In this document: positions 23,047 through 34,556 of the stretch, one piece after another
Numbering within the stretch: the first letter of the stretch is position 1
Layout of the letters: the number at the start of each line of letters is the position of its first letter
Assembly (NCBI GenBank): GCA_013423325.1
Contig: BLJB01000199.1
Span: forward strand, 1 to 64,000
Length of the DNA: 64,000 nucleotides
Direction: 5' to 3'
Source of the DNA: Usnea hakonensis
Taxonomy: Eukaryota; Ascomycota; Lecanoromycetes; Lecanorales; Parmeliaceae
Program-made: the position numbers and the translations under genes
The notes under the pieces: model-generated
Database searches by the model: none
Told to the model about the DNA's origin: nothing
What the model saw: only the letters and a program-made list of their open reading frames with translations

Positions 23047-24536
23047 TTGATTGATCTTTGCAGAATATCATGCCTCGACCAGGAGAGGATATATGAACTG
23101 TCAATCTGGTCTGCAAATTCTCCACAGCGCGCGGACTACCCGATAAGCAGAGCCTCTTAGCTGAACGCGGGTCTACGCCTTTCCGCGCAGTCGACAAGCG
23201 CATAGGAAACCGCGGCGTGCGGCAAGGCGAAATGATTCGATGGGGTAACATAGTCACTTATTTTCGGACAAACTCAGCGATAGGAGTGATGAAGATTTTC
23301 GGAGGGGCATCAGGGCAGGAGCCATAGGCACCTCTACCCATTCTGATGACGAGTCTATGTCGAGGCTTCGATTTTACTCACTTTTAAAAGACCTCGAGGG
23401 CGGGAAAGATCAGTGCTCAGGATTCAAGGCCGCAGGGCGGTATGGTACTCGCACGACTACGGAGTACCTATATGCTGATCCGACGTTAGAGTTTTTGCAC
23501 AATAGCGACCTTAATTGGAGGGCAACGATAGCAAAGAAGTCCCTGCAGTCGACTTAGGCTCTAGGGCTCTAGGACCGGGTCCGGCATTCACGCCCGCGCC
23601 GTTATTTACCAGTACCTATCAAATGCATTCTATTTTGCCTGCGTGGCGACCGTGCCGAGATTGCGTCCTAGAAGCGCGGGAAGACGATTTGTAAGATCAA
23701 TACAAAGGTACAATCGTAGTCACTTCACGGGCGAAGTGGCACGATAAGTACAAGGCGGTCTACAAATTTGTCCAAGCAAAATACTCCCATCTAAATATCG
23801 AACCCCCAGGAATTGCAGGCAGCTCAGCCAGCTTAACATTCGGCATGAATATTTGTGCTGCAATACAGGATCGCGGAGATAAAAGCGTAAATAAAGCCAG
23901 AGAGATGAGAGGCCTATTAGAGTCCAATTACAGTTCTTAGAGATTTGGCCAATGAAAATGCGGCGGTAGAAGAAAAATAGAAAATCTGACAAAAGTATAA
24001 GAAGTAGTTCAAAATATCACAGAAAGCTCCTGTGACCTACGATTAACTGCCGTGTCAGCATCATTTCGATGGGAGGTTCTGAAAGAGCCTTATGTGTCAG
24101 TTTGACACCGGCATAATACCACATAATTGGGTTCCAGATCTCCAAGCTCCGACGTCGAATGCCAATACGCACTACAAGAATGTGAAATGAGATGCACTGC
24201 AAACCTGGCTAGAAAAAAGAGTAGTGGAGGTACCGAAGGACTTTCTCTGGTATCAGCCCAAGGATGCTGTCACTACGAGCTACAACCCACAGGACATCCT
24301 GGAAGTTGAGCGAACCGAAGGATGAAAAGGCAAAGAGCTCATTAATGCTCTTGCTTGCTTTGCAGTAATCAGCTTACTCAGAATTTGCGTAGGGTTCAGC
24401 GCCGTGGATGCTCAGATTGAGCCACTGGAGTCAGCCTAGCCACGGATCGTTGTCGAATGGTCGGTTGCGGCCAACTTCGGCGAGTCGGACGTCTTTGTTT
24501 CTGGTTCATACCCAGCTGTATGTGAACATAGCCTTC
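23047..24536. other. Intergenic, no gene seen
   Basis: About 1.5 kb with only short frames lacking motifs. Nothing supported. Confidence 0.5.
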
Positions 24537-26047
24537 TCAATACTCCTCGCATTGTATGCGGCCAACTGAATCAGTACCGTTTGTTCGCATATCTCCGAGT
24601 AATTTCATCCTCAGCGAGGGGCGCCATTGCTCGTTAGTCACGAGCTCGCAGCTTCCGTCAGGCAGCCGTGGTAGCACCACCGACAGGCCCGGGAGAAAGT
24701 CTTCTAGAGGGTATTCGAAAAGGCTCAATTTTCCTTCCCAATGCATCGCCAAAGTCAAGAACGAGCATCTCGAACCCGAAGTAGCTAACGAGTAGTATAC
24801 TTCCGATCAACAAATCGTCCATCACTGACTTCCGCGTGAGCATCGTCAGGTCTGTCCTCTCAACGAAGCTTTGTAGACCTCGGTATTTGTCACCCGTTGC
24901 GGCACTTAGCTCCGCACGGATGGCGCCCGCTGCGGCCTGGACTCCTAAACCCGGGAAGCGTTGCCATCATCGGTGAGGCACAAGAGGTGGGGAACCACAA
25001 GGGAAGTTTTGATCACGTAGACGGCGTTGCCGAAGCATGGCTCTGGGAGCTGTGGATGGGTGCGGCAGTCGACGGCTTGGCTCAACTGGGTGATTGCACG
25101 GTCAGAGAGGACATCAGCGCGATGGCGGGCAAGCATTATGTTGCGTCAGATCAGTGTAGCTACGGCGTCATGTGTCGATATGCTGGAAGCTTTATCGAAA
25201 GAGAGGATCTGCTAAGAATTTGACGAGGGCAGAACGTTGATAGTGGAAGGCGGAAGCGGGAGCGAAATTGAACGACGAAGGCGGTAAAAATGATGCCACT
25301 TGTTTCAGGGCATGAAGCGACTCGCTGTCGTGGTGGAAAGTTGTGCAGCGGGTTTTCGTCCTAACGGAGCCGCCATGCAGTGAGGGTGGCGAGGTAGCCC
25401 AGGCCGAATGATTGTCAATGGCACCGGAAAGGCTGTTTCCTGAAGGAATGATATTGCGGTCGAAGGATAGGTGAATAATGACGTTTCTTCATGAACAGTG
25501 GAGCGGCGCGTGGGCTTTGCTACTTGGGCCATCCGGGAGCCTGTCCGCAAGTATATTCAGGACATCTGTCATACCGCGCCCGTCACAGTGTATGGGCAAT
25601 GGAGACGACCAAGAGAAGGTCACCGTTGACAAAATTAGCCCGCAAGCGATGGGCATCGATTGGGCCATCTCGGATGTAGACAGCTTCAGGCAGAGCTGCT
25701 CCGCGTCCAAAAATCTGGAGGGGAATCGAGCCTTACATAAGTCTTCGTACTTCATTTCCAGAAAAAAAACTTTTGGCCTCAAGATATGCAGCACCCTGTG
25801 GATGGACATGGTGAGGCCACGGCTAGTCCTTGGAGAAAGGCACGACGGAGCCGGCGAGAAAAGGGAGCGCTTCCATTGTAAATCGCAAAGCGGCAAGAAG
25901 CAAGCGAACAATGTGCTCGTTTTGCTCAATGCTGTTCTTTGACAGGGGAAAACACAAGGTCGTTCTGTTACATCGACGCCATACGTTTATCCAAACGGGA
26001 TGGCTGGAGGCTGAAAGGTGAAAATCGAGTGGATCAGAATCATCCAT
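24537..26047 (-). pseudogene. BAHD-type acyltransferase, heavily frameshifted
   Basis: Fragments in several minus frames add up to a BAHD/trichothecene 3-O-acetyltransferase-like enzyme. In order: LSASSHPVWINVWRRC and LPFLAGSVVPFSKD, then a stop where glutamine is likely. Next PWPHHVHPQGAAYLEAK continues past it, YEDLCKARFPSRFLDAEQL follows, then in a new frame LPEAVYIRDGPIDA and FVNGDLLLVVSIAHT. After another shift inside the HxxxD active-site motif comes CDGRGMTDVLNILADRL. Downstream, AVDCRTHPQLPEPCFGNAV corresponds to the VDxRxRxxPPLPxxYxGN block, LDFGDALGR to the DFG(W)G structural motif, and LPDGSCEL to the terminal strand. At least four frameshifts and one nonsense codon make it non-functional. 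An 8-T run near 25765 marks one of them. Confidence 0.7.
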
Positions 26048-26548
26048 CCTCTAGACTTGGATCTCGATTATTACTCATTACCTTTATTGAAACGTCATTC
26101 TCACCGACACGAGATACATTCGGCTGATAGCACTTTTGATTTCTTGATACAGAAATGTCTGGCCCACTCGGCAGTATTGTTGTACTCGTAAGGTACATGT
26201 ACTTGAAGGGACTATAAAAAGCACGCTAGAGTAGGGCGAGGAAGTTCTCGTCCGCCGTAGAAGTGGCCAAGGAACTATTAATGATATCCCGTAGTCTATT
26301 CGTATGCCTTCGCCGCAATCCATTCGTCAGCGCCTGGAATATAGAATGTTAGAGTAGGTAGAAATACTGCAGCTCAACCCTTATCCCGTTCTCATTTCTT
26401 TCTGCTTCTGCCATTTTCAGGACCCTCTCTCCAGGACTCTCTCTCGTTCGCCCATTCCTCGTCGCACATGAACCTCAACCACAATATAAATCCCCTAGTG
26501 ATGGATCACTTACATCTTCAGCCTTCTTCTCCAACATAGTTTGGGAGG

Positions 26549-28207
26549 ATGACGGCACCATCGTCAACTTCGTCCTCACCGAACCCAATGAATCGTCGGC
26601 CAAAGAGCTGGGCGAGGAGATGCGAGCGCGCCTGCTGCTCAGTTGTCATCTACTTTCCATTAGGCTTCATTTATGGCCTGAGTACTTGGGCAATATGGGT
26701 GGAGGCAGGATTAGGATTATCCACAGCTTCGAATGGACGGCTGAGTAAGGATTGCCCCTCAGCTATATGTAGTGCTATCCCCCGCTGACGTCCTTGGACA
26801 ATAGGCACGATTTCCTCCATCATTGGCATAATACTGTATCTCCTTCTAAACTGGTCATACACGACCGCCGTCTTCACCGATCCCGGCTCGTCAATCAAAT
26901 CTAGTGGCAATACAGGCTATTCTCACCTTCCTACTCACGAGCCTCCTTCACACCGAGACGCTCCATCCGTCACAGTCAAGTCCACAGGCGAGACTCGTTT
27001 TTGCAAGAAATGTCAAGCTCGAAAACCGGATCGAGCGCATCACTGCTCGACTTGCGGCCGTTGCGTGCTCAAGATGGACCATCACTGCCCATGGCTGGCC
27101 ACATGTGTAGGACTGAGGAACTACAAGGCCTTCCTTCTGTTTCTGATCTACACATCGATATTCTGTTGGGTTTGCTTTTCCGTGACTTCCACATGGCTTT
27201 GGAGCGAAGTTTTTAGTGACTCCGAATACATTGAGAGTCTTATGCCGATCAATTATGTCTTACTCTGTGTCATCTCTGGAATCATTGGCCTCGTTTTGAC
27301 AGGTTTCACGATTTGGCATCTCAGCCTGGCATACAGAGGTCAAACCACCATCGAGTGTCTGGAAAAGACTAGATATCTTAGTCCGTTACGAAGATCGATG
27401 CGTCGGCAGCAGTTCGGCAGTGGAAATGGAGGTCAGAGCTACGGACAACAGCTTGCAGAAATCCATGCCAACACATTACCTGGAGTCACAAGACCGGAGG
27501 AAGGAGAGACAACAATTTCGAATGGGGACCTTGAAGCGGCCCCACGGGCGAAGGCACAGAGGTCATTTCAGAGGGATTATAGCGATATAGAGCGATTGAG
27601 GGAGCGTGAGCGCTACGAGGATTATCTTGACGAGCAAGATTCGGAAAAGCTTCCAAGTGCCTTTGATTTAGGGTGGAGGAGGAATCTACAGCATCTATTT
27701 GGGGACAAGCCACTCGTATGGTGGCTACCTATCTGCAATACTTCTGGGGATGGATGGCATTGGGAGCCAAATCCAAAATGGGTTGAGGCTAGAGAAAATA
27801 TAAGGAAGGAAAGAGAGTCCAAATGGCAAGAAGATGAGGACAGAGGGAGGCACGGCTATGGAGGCGGCCATTACGATCGACGTTGGCCTGCAAGTGAGGA
27901 TTCAGAACGGCACTACTTGACTACATCGGACGGGGTGATGGATGTACCAGGTTCAGGGATCAGGTCGCCTGGGAAAGCTGATCGGATACTTGGGAGAAGT
28001 GACGAGTACTTTGATCGCAACTTTGATGACGGTAGCCCGTCGAGCAGGATGTCTATGAAGACGCTGAGGCGACGTGGTAGTTTCAGTGGGTCCAGTGAGG
28101 ATGATAATTACGATGTCAGTAGTGACGAGGAAAGTGGTTCTGCCCACGGGATGCCGCCTTTTAATAGCCAGCCAAAGGTCGAGAATGGATGGCCGAAAAG
28201 AGATTGA
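26549..28207 (+). CDS. DHHC palmitoyltransferase (Pfa3-like)
   Basis: Two exons, 26549-26744 and 26805-28207, give 532 aa. The 60-nt intron runs from GTAAGG to ATAG, with CGCTGACG as branch site, and joins NGRL-STISSIIG. Four hydrophobic segments are present: CSVVIYFPLGFIYGLSTWAI, ISSIIGIILYLLLNW, FLLFLIYTSIFCWVCFSV and YVLLCVISGIIGLVLTGFTI. Between the second and third lies the Cys-rich domain: FCKKCQARKPDRAHHC, then CGRCVLKMDHHCPW with the catalytic DHHC cysteine, then CVGLRNYKAF. A TTxE-like motif (QTTIECLEK) follows the fourth segment. The cytosolic C-terminal tail is long, charged and Ser/Gly-rich. The enzyme attaches palmitate to cysteines of membrane-associated proteins; the topology and size fit the fungal Pfa3 group (vacuolar Vac8 acylation in yeast), though that substrate is inference. 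Confidence 0.93.
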
Positions 28208-28689
28208 ACATGGCGAGATGCTTAATGGGGGCATAAGTCTGGATGCTTATTTCTGGGAAAATTGTGCGTACTCGGCTTGATGCCACCACATTACTAGGAT
28301 CGTTGTGGATGACAAGAGGAGCAAGGTATTTGATCTCCGAGATTGGTTGTACAAAGCTCATTGTTCCTGAAAATGGCCTTTGAGGGGATAAGATGGCATG
28401 AAGGACTTTTAAAGTCAATGGATCGTTACAAGATAGAGTAGATGCTTCTCGATGTTTCTGAGATGTTTCTGAAATATGATATTTCTGAAACAATCAAGGT
28501 AGGTAAGGTGGTGTTTACTTCGCTATGACCGCTTTTAATTCAGGAAGCGACAATCCACTACAACATACTCACGTCTATTTATTTATTTATTTATCCTTCA
28601 CTCGGCCTCTCCCACGCGACAAGATACACATCTTTCATCCGAATTCCTCATGAATATAATAATTGAGAGAAAAGACATCTACTGACACC

Positions 28690-30201
28690 ATGGTTTGTAG
28701 CACAGGAAAGCTATGTAAGAACTGCCTGGAGTGTTTTGCGTGCCACGCAATGAAGGAACCGAACATTGTCGGCAACTGTCGCCCCAAATCCCAGAGGAAG
28801 TGTCCAAGAAGAGAACGGATGATCAGGTGAGTGCCTTGTTGTTGGAAGATATATCAAGCTTACAACCACTCAGGGTAGCTGAAGAACATGAGCGGAAGCC
28901 GACTGGAGGTCATCACAGAAGCCATATTTCTGTTGTACGTCCTCTTACAAGGACAGCATCTCCAGGATCTATACCGCACATTCCAACAAGCAGGGGTAAA
29001 ATTGAAAATATACTTCCGACACCACCCGCACAGCCCCTCATTAGGACTGATAATGGCATTTCTGTTTCTTATGCGATCAAAGTACCTTTCACCATGTCTA
29101 GAGATGGTAATGGCCGGCATATTCGCTTCTCCCACTGTCCAAAGCTCAGATTTCCGTCGATGCAATACGCCTTTGACTATTTCCACGTTCAACAAAGGCT
29201 TTATGACCAACGTGTCAATCAAGACAAGTGGCAGCAGCATTCCCAAGCTGGTCAGCAGAACCTTGATTCTCAACAAAGCCTTCGATTGACCCAGCAAGAT
29301 GTCCAAGCTACCCAGCAAAGTCAAGCCGTGCAGCAAGTCCATGCTGCTCAGCCGAGCATCAGGGCTGCCCAAATGCACCTTCCTACCGATCAGCAAAATC
29401 ATCTCGAGTACCTGGCCTCGGCGCGTCACAATGTTCCTCTCAAACCAAATAATGGCCTGTTCTCTGTCGGAATTCCAACGCCTCCGAGGTCCGGTGGGCC
29501 GGAATCTCAGTACCAGCACGTAATCGAGCCCTCTGTTCAGAATCCGTGGGAAGAACGAGGCCCAGCCTACGCCACAGGGCATATGAGACGAGGCTGGTCC
29601 TGGATCTCTCGAGCATGCGGCGTCCACTCTTCGGAGAGGGCTCGCGTTCGAGATTCCGGCAACGATGATGCAGATGTGCAAGGGTTGCAGTCTTGGCCAC
29701 TTCCACCCAGAGCTACCGAGGGTGATTCTCTTCTTCAATCTTCGTCGCCAAAACAACCTGCAGACCAAAGCATGATGCTCACTGACTCTTACGATCCATC
29801 ATTAACCTACGCAGATACGGCTCCCTTACAAAATCTCGGCAACGAGGTCAATATTTCTGTCCAATCAACCAATCCTCTGCCTTCCTCCTACGCCAACACC
29901 GTCCTCCCACAGACTTTGAACAAGAAGGATCGAAGAGTCCTCGGGGTTCCCATATCTGCTGGCGTCGACGAGTAAGTTTCCCACCACCCCTAGGGCTTGG
30001 ATCTGGACCAGTCATCATCTCTGCATTGCTGACAGAGCCCTATGGTTTAGAACTCGAGCTGGTTTCTGGTTGCGTGACCTCCAGTACACGACCGATCGCA
30101 ATCGCGCCGCCACCCTCGAAGAGAGGGCGATTGCCGCGCTCAGGCTGACACGAGCCCAAGAAGCTATGGACAGGCTGTGCGGGTGCTCTGGAAAGTTTTG
30201 A
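28690..30201 (+). CDS. Uncharacterised Gln-rich protein with Cys-rich N-terminus
   Basis: Three exons, 28690-28826, 28874-29971 and 30051-30201, give 461 aa. Introns GTGAGT...CTCAG and GTAAGT...TTTAG join MIR-VAEEHERK and AGVDE-TRAGFWLRDL. The ATG at 28690 has ACC just before it. The N-terminus carries CKNCLECFAC, four cysteines spaced C-x2-C-x2-C-x2-C, plus further cysteines, a possible metal site. The middle is rich in glutamine (QQSLRLTQQDVQATQQSQAV) and probably disordered. The C-terminus is helical and charged (RNRAATLEERAIAALRL, AQEAMDRLCGC). No known domain recognised. Confidence 0.7.
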
Positions 30202-30429
30202 GAGCAAGCGTCCTACTCTGAAAGGACCAGTCGAGGCCACGATCCACGACCAGGTGTGCTCACAGATAGGGTCGCCCTTCTTTGACGAGTAGAAGCAATA
30301 CTGGCCCCACCCTTTGCAGCGTGTTCGATTCGTCACCGAAGATTAAGCTCATGTCTTACGAAAGGGGTCTCCCTCGCTCAAGAGCTGAGCGTGGCAGGCC
30401 CCTTTTTCTTTTCCCACACTAGGAAAAAG

Positions 30430-32060
30430 CCCCTCGTCCCATCTACATGATTTTTCTACAGACGTATGTGTATCAGGCGGGTTCAAATAAGCAAATAAGA
30501 TTTTTGTTGGCGATGAGGGTGGAGCATCCGGGTCTTGGCTTCCCTTCCCTTCCCCTTTCCCCCTTTTTCCCCTTTTCGAACCGATTACTCAGGGTCCTCG
30601 ATCCATTCCACCTCCCTATCGAATGTACCCATCTGTTCCAGTTCTTTACACGTTACGCGAAAAGGTGACAGAATTCGATAGGGTGGGGGAGGATGGGAAG
30701 GGAGAAGGGGAAGGGGTCAGCGAAAAGGAACGGAACGGGAAGTGATATTCTGAGTGTGTAGGTATTTATTTATTGATTGAGAGAGAGAGAGAGGGAAAGA
30801 TGGACAGACTATAAATCCATCCATCCCTATCTTATCTTATTAATCTAACCAAAAAAACAAAATTACTATTTATCCACCACCCTATCCTCCATCAACCCCC
30901 TCCCCTCCCCTCCCCTCCTATCCCCCCACCCCCATTATCTAACCCAATCCAATCCATCTATCCAATCCCCACCCCCTCTAGCCCCCCCTACCTCCCTCCC
31001 TTTTCTTTCCCTTCGCTACCGCTATAGCCAACGACCATCTCGTCTCGTCTCGTATACCGCCCATCGCCCATTACATTATACATTGCACAGTATAATATAA
31101 GTGTGATATAAGTGGGCTGGGATAGGATAGGCTGGGATAGAATGGGATTAGCTGGGATTAGCTGGGATTGGTGGGATTAGTGGGATTAGGGTGGTGTTGT
31201 TTGTTATATGGGATGGGATTAGCTGTTTGGTGGTAGGTGTTGGTGTTGGTTGGTCAGGGAGGAGGGGGGGGATGGGTTTGTGGATGGTATGGTATGGATG
31301 GATGGATGGATAGTTTCTTGGTTTTTGGGGGATTTGGGGGATTTATGGATGTGTGTATCTATTATTTCCTTCCTTCCTTGCTCCCTTCCTTCCTTCCTTC
31401 CTTCCTTCCTTTTTTCGACAGTGATTAGAAAAGCGATGGTGTGGGATAGGTAGGATGGGTAGGATATATTTAGTTACGGAGGGTAGAGATGGAAGGGGGA
31501 TAGAAGGGGGAGGGGGAGGGGGAGAGAAGCTGTTTGAGGAAAAGGGGGGGGGGGGAAGGGAAAGAAGGGGGGGAGGGGGTAAAGGTGGAAAAAAGGATTG
31601 ATGATGATGATTATTGGCTCTAAAAGAAATGTTATTTATGTATGTACATGGATAGGAATGGTATGGGGTAGAGAGGATAGGGTGTGATATGCTGTGATAT
31701 GCTATGCTGTGATATGATATGATATGGTATATATCCCCCCCTCCCATTCCATTCCGTTCCATTTCCATGCCGTAATCCATCGCTGCACTCCGCTCTTAAA
31801 AAAAGGGAAAAAGCCAACTGCCACCAGGGATAAAAGGGGGAGATAGCACAGCCATCTAATCCAATTCCATTCCATCTCATCGAGCCAGCTATGAGATGAG
31901 ATGAGATGAGTGAAGGAAGTTCATGAGTTTAGGGGGTGGAGGGGGAGTCCAGCCTCGTCCAGCCCAGTATAGTCAATCGAATCGAGTCAAAAAAGAGGAA
32001 GAATAACGAGTCGATACCCTGCCATTAGATGCCCTCTCTTTCCACCGCTTCTACTATGAT
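30430..32060. repeat. Low-complexity and microsatellite-rich tract
   Basis: Strand-asymmetric simple sequence: (GA)n near 30778, C-rich runs 30890-31010, imperfect GGGATTAG/GGGATAG repeats 31110-31200, GGATG repeats near 31285, (TTCC)n 31362-31415, G-rich runs of 5-12 G at 31495-31575, ATATG/GATATG repeats 31680-31730 and ATGAG repeats 31885-31910. No coding signal. It lies downstream of the candidate pheromone gene and could be its 3' untranslated region or spacer. Confidence 0.8.
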
Positions 32061-32534
32061 CATGGCATGGTCAAAGCGCCCTGCACGAAGACAGTCGCGA
32101 GATGTTGGGATTGCCGGATCCAGATGCGAGTCCTGGTCCGCAAATCCATCTCCATTTTGGCTTCTCTGGAGATGAGGGGGGTGAGGGTTGGACATTGCAT
32201 GTCGCGGATTTTGTATTGCGGGTGTTGAGAGAGATGACGAGAGAGGAGGTGGATGATGTATGAAGCTGGTTCTTGAAATTTCGATGATGAATTGCTGTGA
32301 GGGGACATGACATGAGATGAGATGTAGAGTCGTAGCGGACGGAATAGGTTATATGGTAATTCGTATGGATGACATGACATGAGATGTGGAGTCGTAGCGA
32401 AATAGGTTATATGGTTATGCGTATGCTATCTATCATGATATATGTATGAATTGGATCGTTTTCGGATGGATCGAACAATCTTGACTCGATCTTATTTGAA
32501 GCCAGGAATTCGAGACGCACGGAGCCGCTGCAAT

Positions 32535-32841
32535 TTACATGACGACGCAGAAACCGCCGGCGGAACCTGTGGGTTTGGGATGTCAGTTTGGGATCTGTCG
32601 AATTCGTTGATGCTTTTGATGAGGGGGGAGAGGAGGGAGAAGGAAAATGGTGTGTGGATGGGGAAATGGGGAGGAGCTGGGAAAGGGGGGGGTATGGATA
32701 GATAGGGGGGAGGACAGGGGAAAATGGGTGGGAGAGAGACATACCACGTAGATCCTGGGGCTGGGGGATCTCGGTTTCGGTGGCGGGGATTGAGGAGGGT
32801 GGAGTGGTGGTGGTGGTGGTGGTGGTGGTGAAAGGAGGCAT
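32535..32841 (-). CDS. Candidate a-factor-type lipopeptide pheromone precursor
   Basis: Two exons, 32841-32745 and 32566-32535, encode 42 aa. A 178-nt intron starts GTATGT and ends CCCACAG, in phase 1. The peptide begins MPPF, has a run of nine threonines, a Pro/Ser/Glu middle (PPSSIPATETEIPQPQDLR) and ends GSAGGFCVVM. The last four residues are a CaaX box of the farnesylated type (C, two valines, M). In filamentous ascomycetes the a-factor-like pheromone genes are very short ORFs ending in the same type of CaaX box (CVVM in the Neurospora one as I recall), often in transcripts with long untranslated regions. By analogy the product would be farnesylated, trimmed of VVM, carboxymethylated and cleaved near GSAGGF. 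Without splicing the frame runs on into low-complexity sequence. The match could be chance since the ORF is short, but the intact start, splice sites and exact CaaX ending agree. Confidence 0.6.
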
Positions 32842-34556
32842 GGTGGTTGGTTGAGTAGGTGGTGCTTGAGGTTTGAGATTGGAGGTTTGAGATTGAGTGT
32901 GGTGGAAGGAATGGTGGATTAACGGGTCTGGATGAATCAAGTGTTAGTGATGTTTGCTCTGATGCTGACGGGAGTGGCTGATGGATGAATTAAAGGAGAG
33001 AGGTAGGAAGAGAAGACTTACTGCTTGCTGCGTTTGTACGTGTGATGATGATTTGGAGAGTGCTTGAGAGGATGGTGTGCTGGGTGTGAGAGGTGAGAAT
33101 TGAGACTTGAGATGTGGGAAGTGAGTCGATGTTTATAGGAAAAGAAGGAAGGAAGACGGGAGCATGAAGCAGGATACTTTGTAGCCGGTGACGACGTAAG
33201 GAGCGTAAGAGGTGAATGAATTCTTCCAGAACAAGCATACCTTGCTCACAGACAATCATAACATGAATGAGTCGAGTACATTCATTCTCATTACATTGGC
33301 CCCGTGCGAATGATTGAGGAGGTCAACAATATGAAATGGAGGACCCCTTTGTCAAGCTTTGTAGAGTATTGTAGAGTGGTCTTGATATTGTTGCTTCAGG
33401 TGTCTGCTTAGTATTGTTGTTGCTGGCTGATAAAGAAAGTGATGGTTCTGATTGTAAAATTTCTTCCATGTCTCCGGTCGATTGAAAGACTTTATTGTTG
33501 AAGTCATGTGGTCTTTCAATCGGACATGGGAAAGATTGTTTGGTCAATGGATAGTGTATAGCACGAGGTCTAAGATGGACCCTTGTGGAGTGGGGGAAGG
33601 GATCAGTGGATCCTTGACGCTAGAGGGGCACAAGGAAGGGATTGGTCAATGGATAGTATGTCAGAGGAGGGGAACATCATTCCCGAACCGATAGTACAAC
33701 TCTGTTCACTTGACGTTGATCGACCATAGTCTGTGCTTTGCTCTCGTCACATTTGTTCCTCTGAGAGGTCGCAAATATTTCCGCCGTCTCTTCGTCTCCT
33801 CACTTCCTTTACATTACGTAAAAAGAAAGCAAGTATTTGGAATGATCGATATCCATGACAGGGACAATTGCCTCGAGCGGGGATGACAGCATGCTTTGCA
33901 ATTGGAGGAGAAAACGCCGTGCGGGGGAATGGTGTCGGGATTGAAAGGAGGGGAGCGGGGAGGGGGGAGGGGTGGGGATGAGCCAGGAAGATAGCCAATG
34001 GCGGCAGAATAGGGAAAAGGGAACAGGGAACAGCATCACCGAATCCTTGACCTCTGCACTTACCAATCTCCCTTCTTTATGCCCTATACTCGTATCTTGT
34101 ATCCGAATCTCCATCTTGACTTGCTTCCCTCTTTTGCTTTTGCTTTTTCTTTTTCTTTTTCGCCCGCTACACATACGAAACTTCAACGCAGCAGTCAAGA
34201 CTTCCGAACCCAACCATCAGAATCATATATGGAGAGCATTAATTTTCAAACGCGTAGTGCTACCGCATTCATTGCTGCCCTAACCGCATTCCAATCCTTC
34301 ATCTTGTTCTTGCTTAGTATTGTTCTCCCAACACATAAAGAAAATTTTGGAGCATTCCTTTCACATGTCTATTGCGCTATTGTTGATCCATCATCAACAC
34401 TCTTCTCCAGCCAATCTATGCGAATAGCAATTTTCAGCAAAAATCGTGCATCAAGGCTGCGCGTCGCACATTGCCATGGGTACCTGATTCCAGAATGCCG
34501 TGAGCCAGCCGAGGTCATTGCGGCGAATACGAGCAATCTGAAAGATCCCTCATCTT
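32842..34556. other. Intergenic, includes a strong inverted repeat
   Basis: Contains the probable promoter/5' leader side of the candidate pheromone gene and the 3' flank of the phospholipase D gene. No motif-bearing ORF; a plus-strand frame at 34079-34579 shows low-complexity Ser/Phe sequence and overlaps the PLD 3' end. Confidence 0.5.
33466..33529. repeat. Inverted repeat able to form a hairpin
   Basis: CCATGTCTCCGGTCGATTGA(AAGAC) at 33466-33490 is complementary to GTCTTTCAATCGGACATGG at 33511-33529 apart from a small bulge. The loop is about 20 nt. The function is unknown; it may be a structured RNA element or a remnant of a small inverted-repeat element. Confidence 0.6.

Noticed and set aside
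28860..29768. 302-codon minus ORF
   Set aside because: Antisense to the spliced Gln-rich gene, whose introns and frame joins are better supported.
31110..31200. GGGATTAG-type repeats suggesting an internal telomere array
   Set aside because: The units are too irregular (GGGATAG, GGGATTAG, GGGATTGG) and are embedded in general G-rich microsatellite; not TTAGGG.
31343..31780. Minus ORF of 145 aa
   Set aside because: Encodes only simple repeats (His/Tyr/Ser/Pro runs, KEGRKEGRK) from microsatellites.
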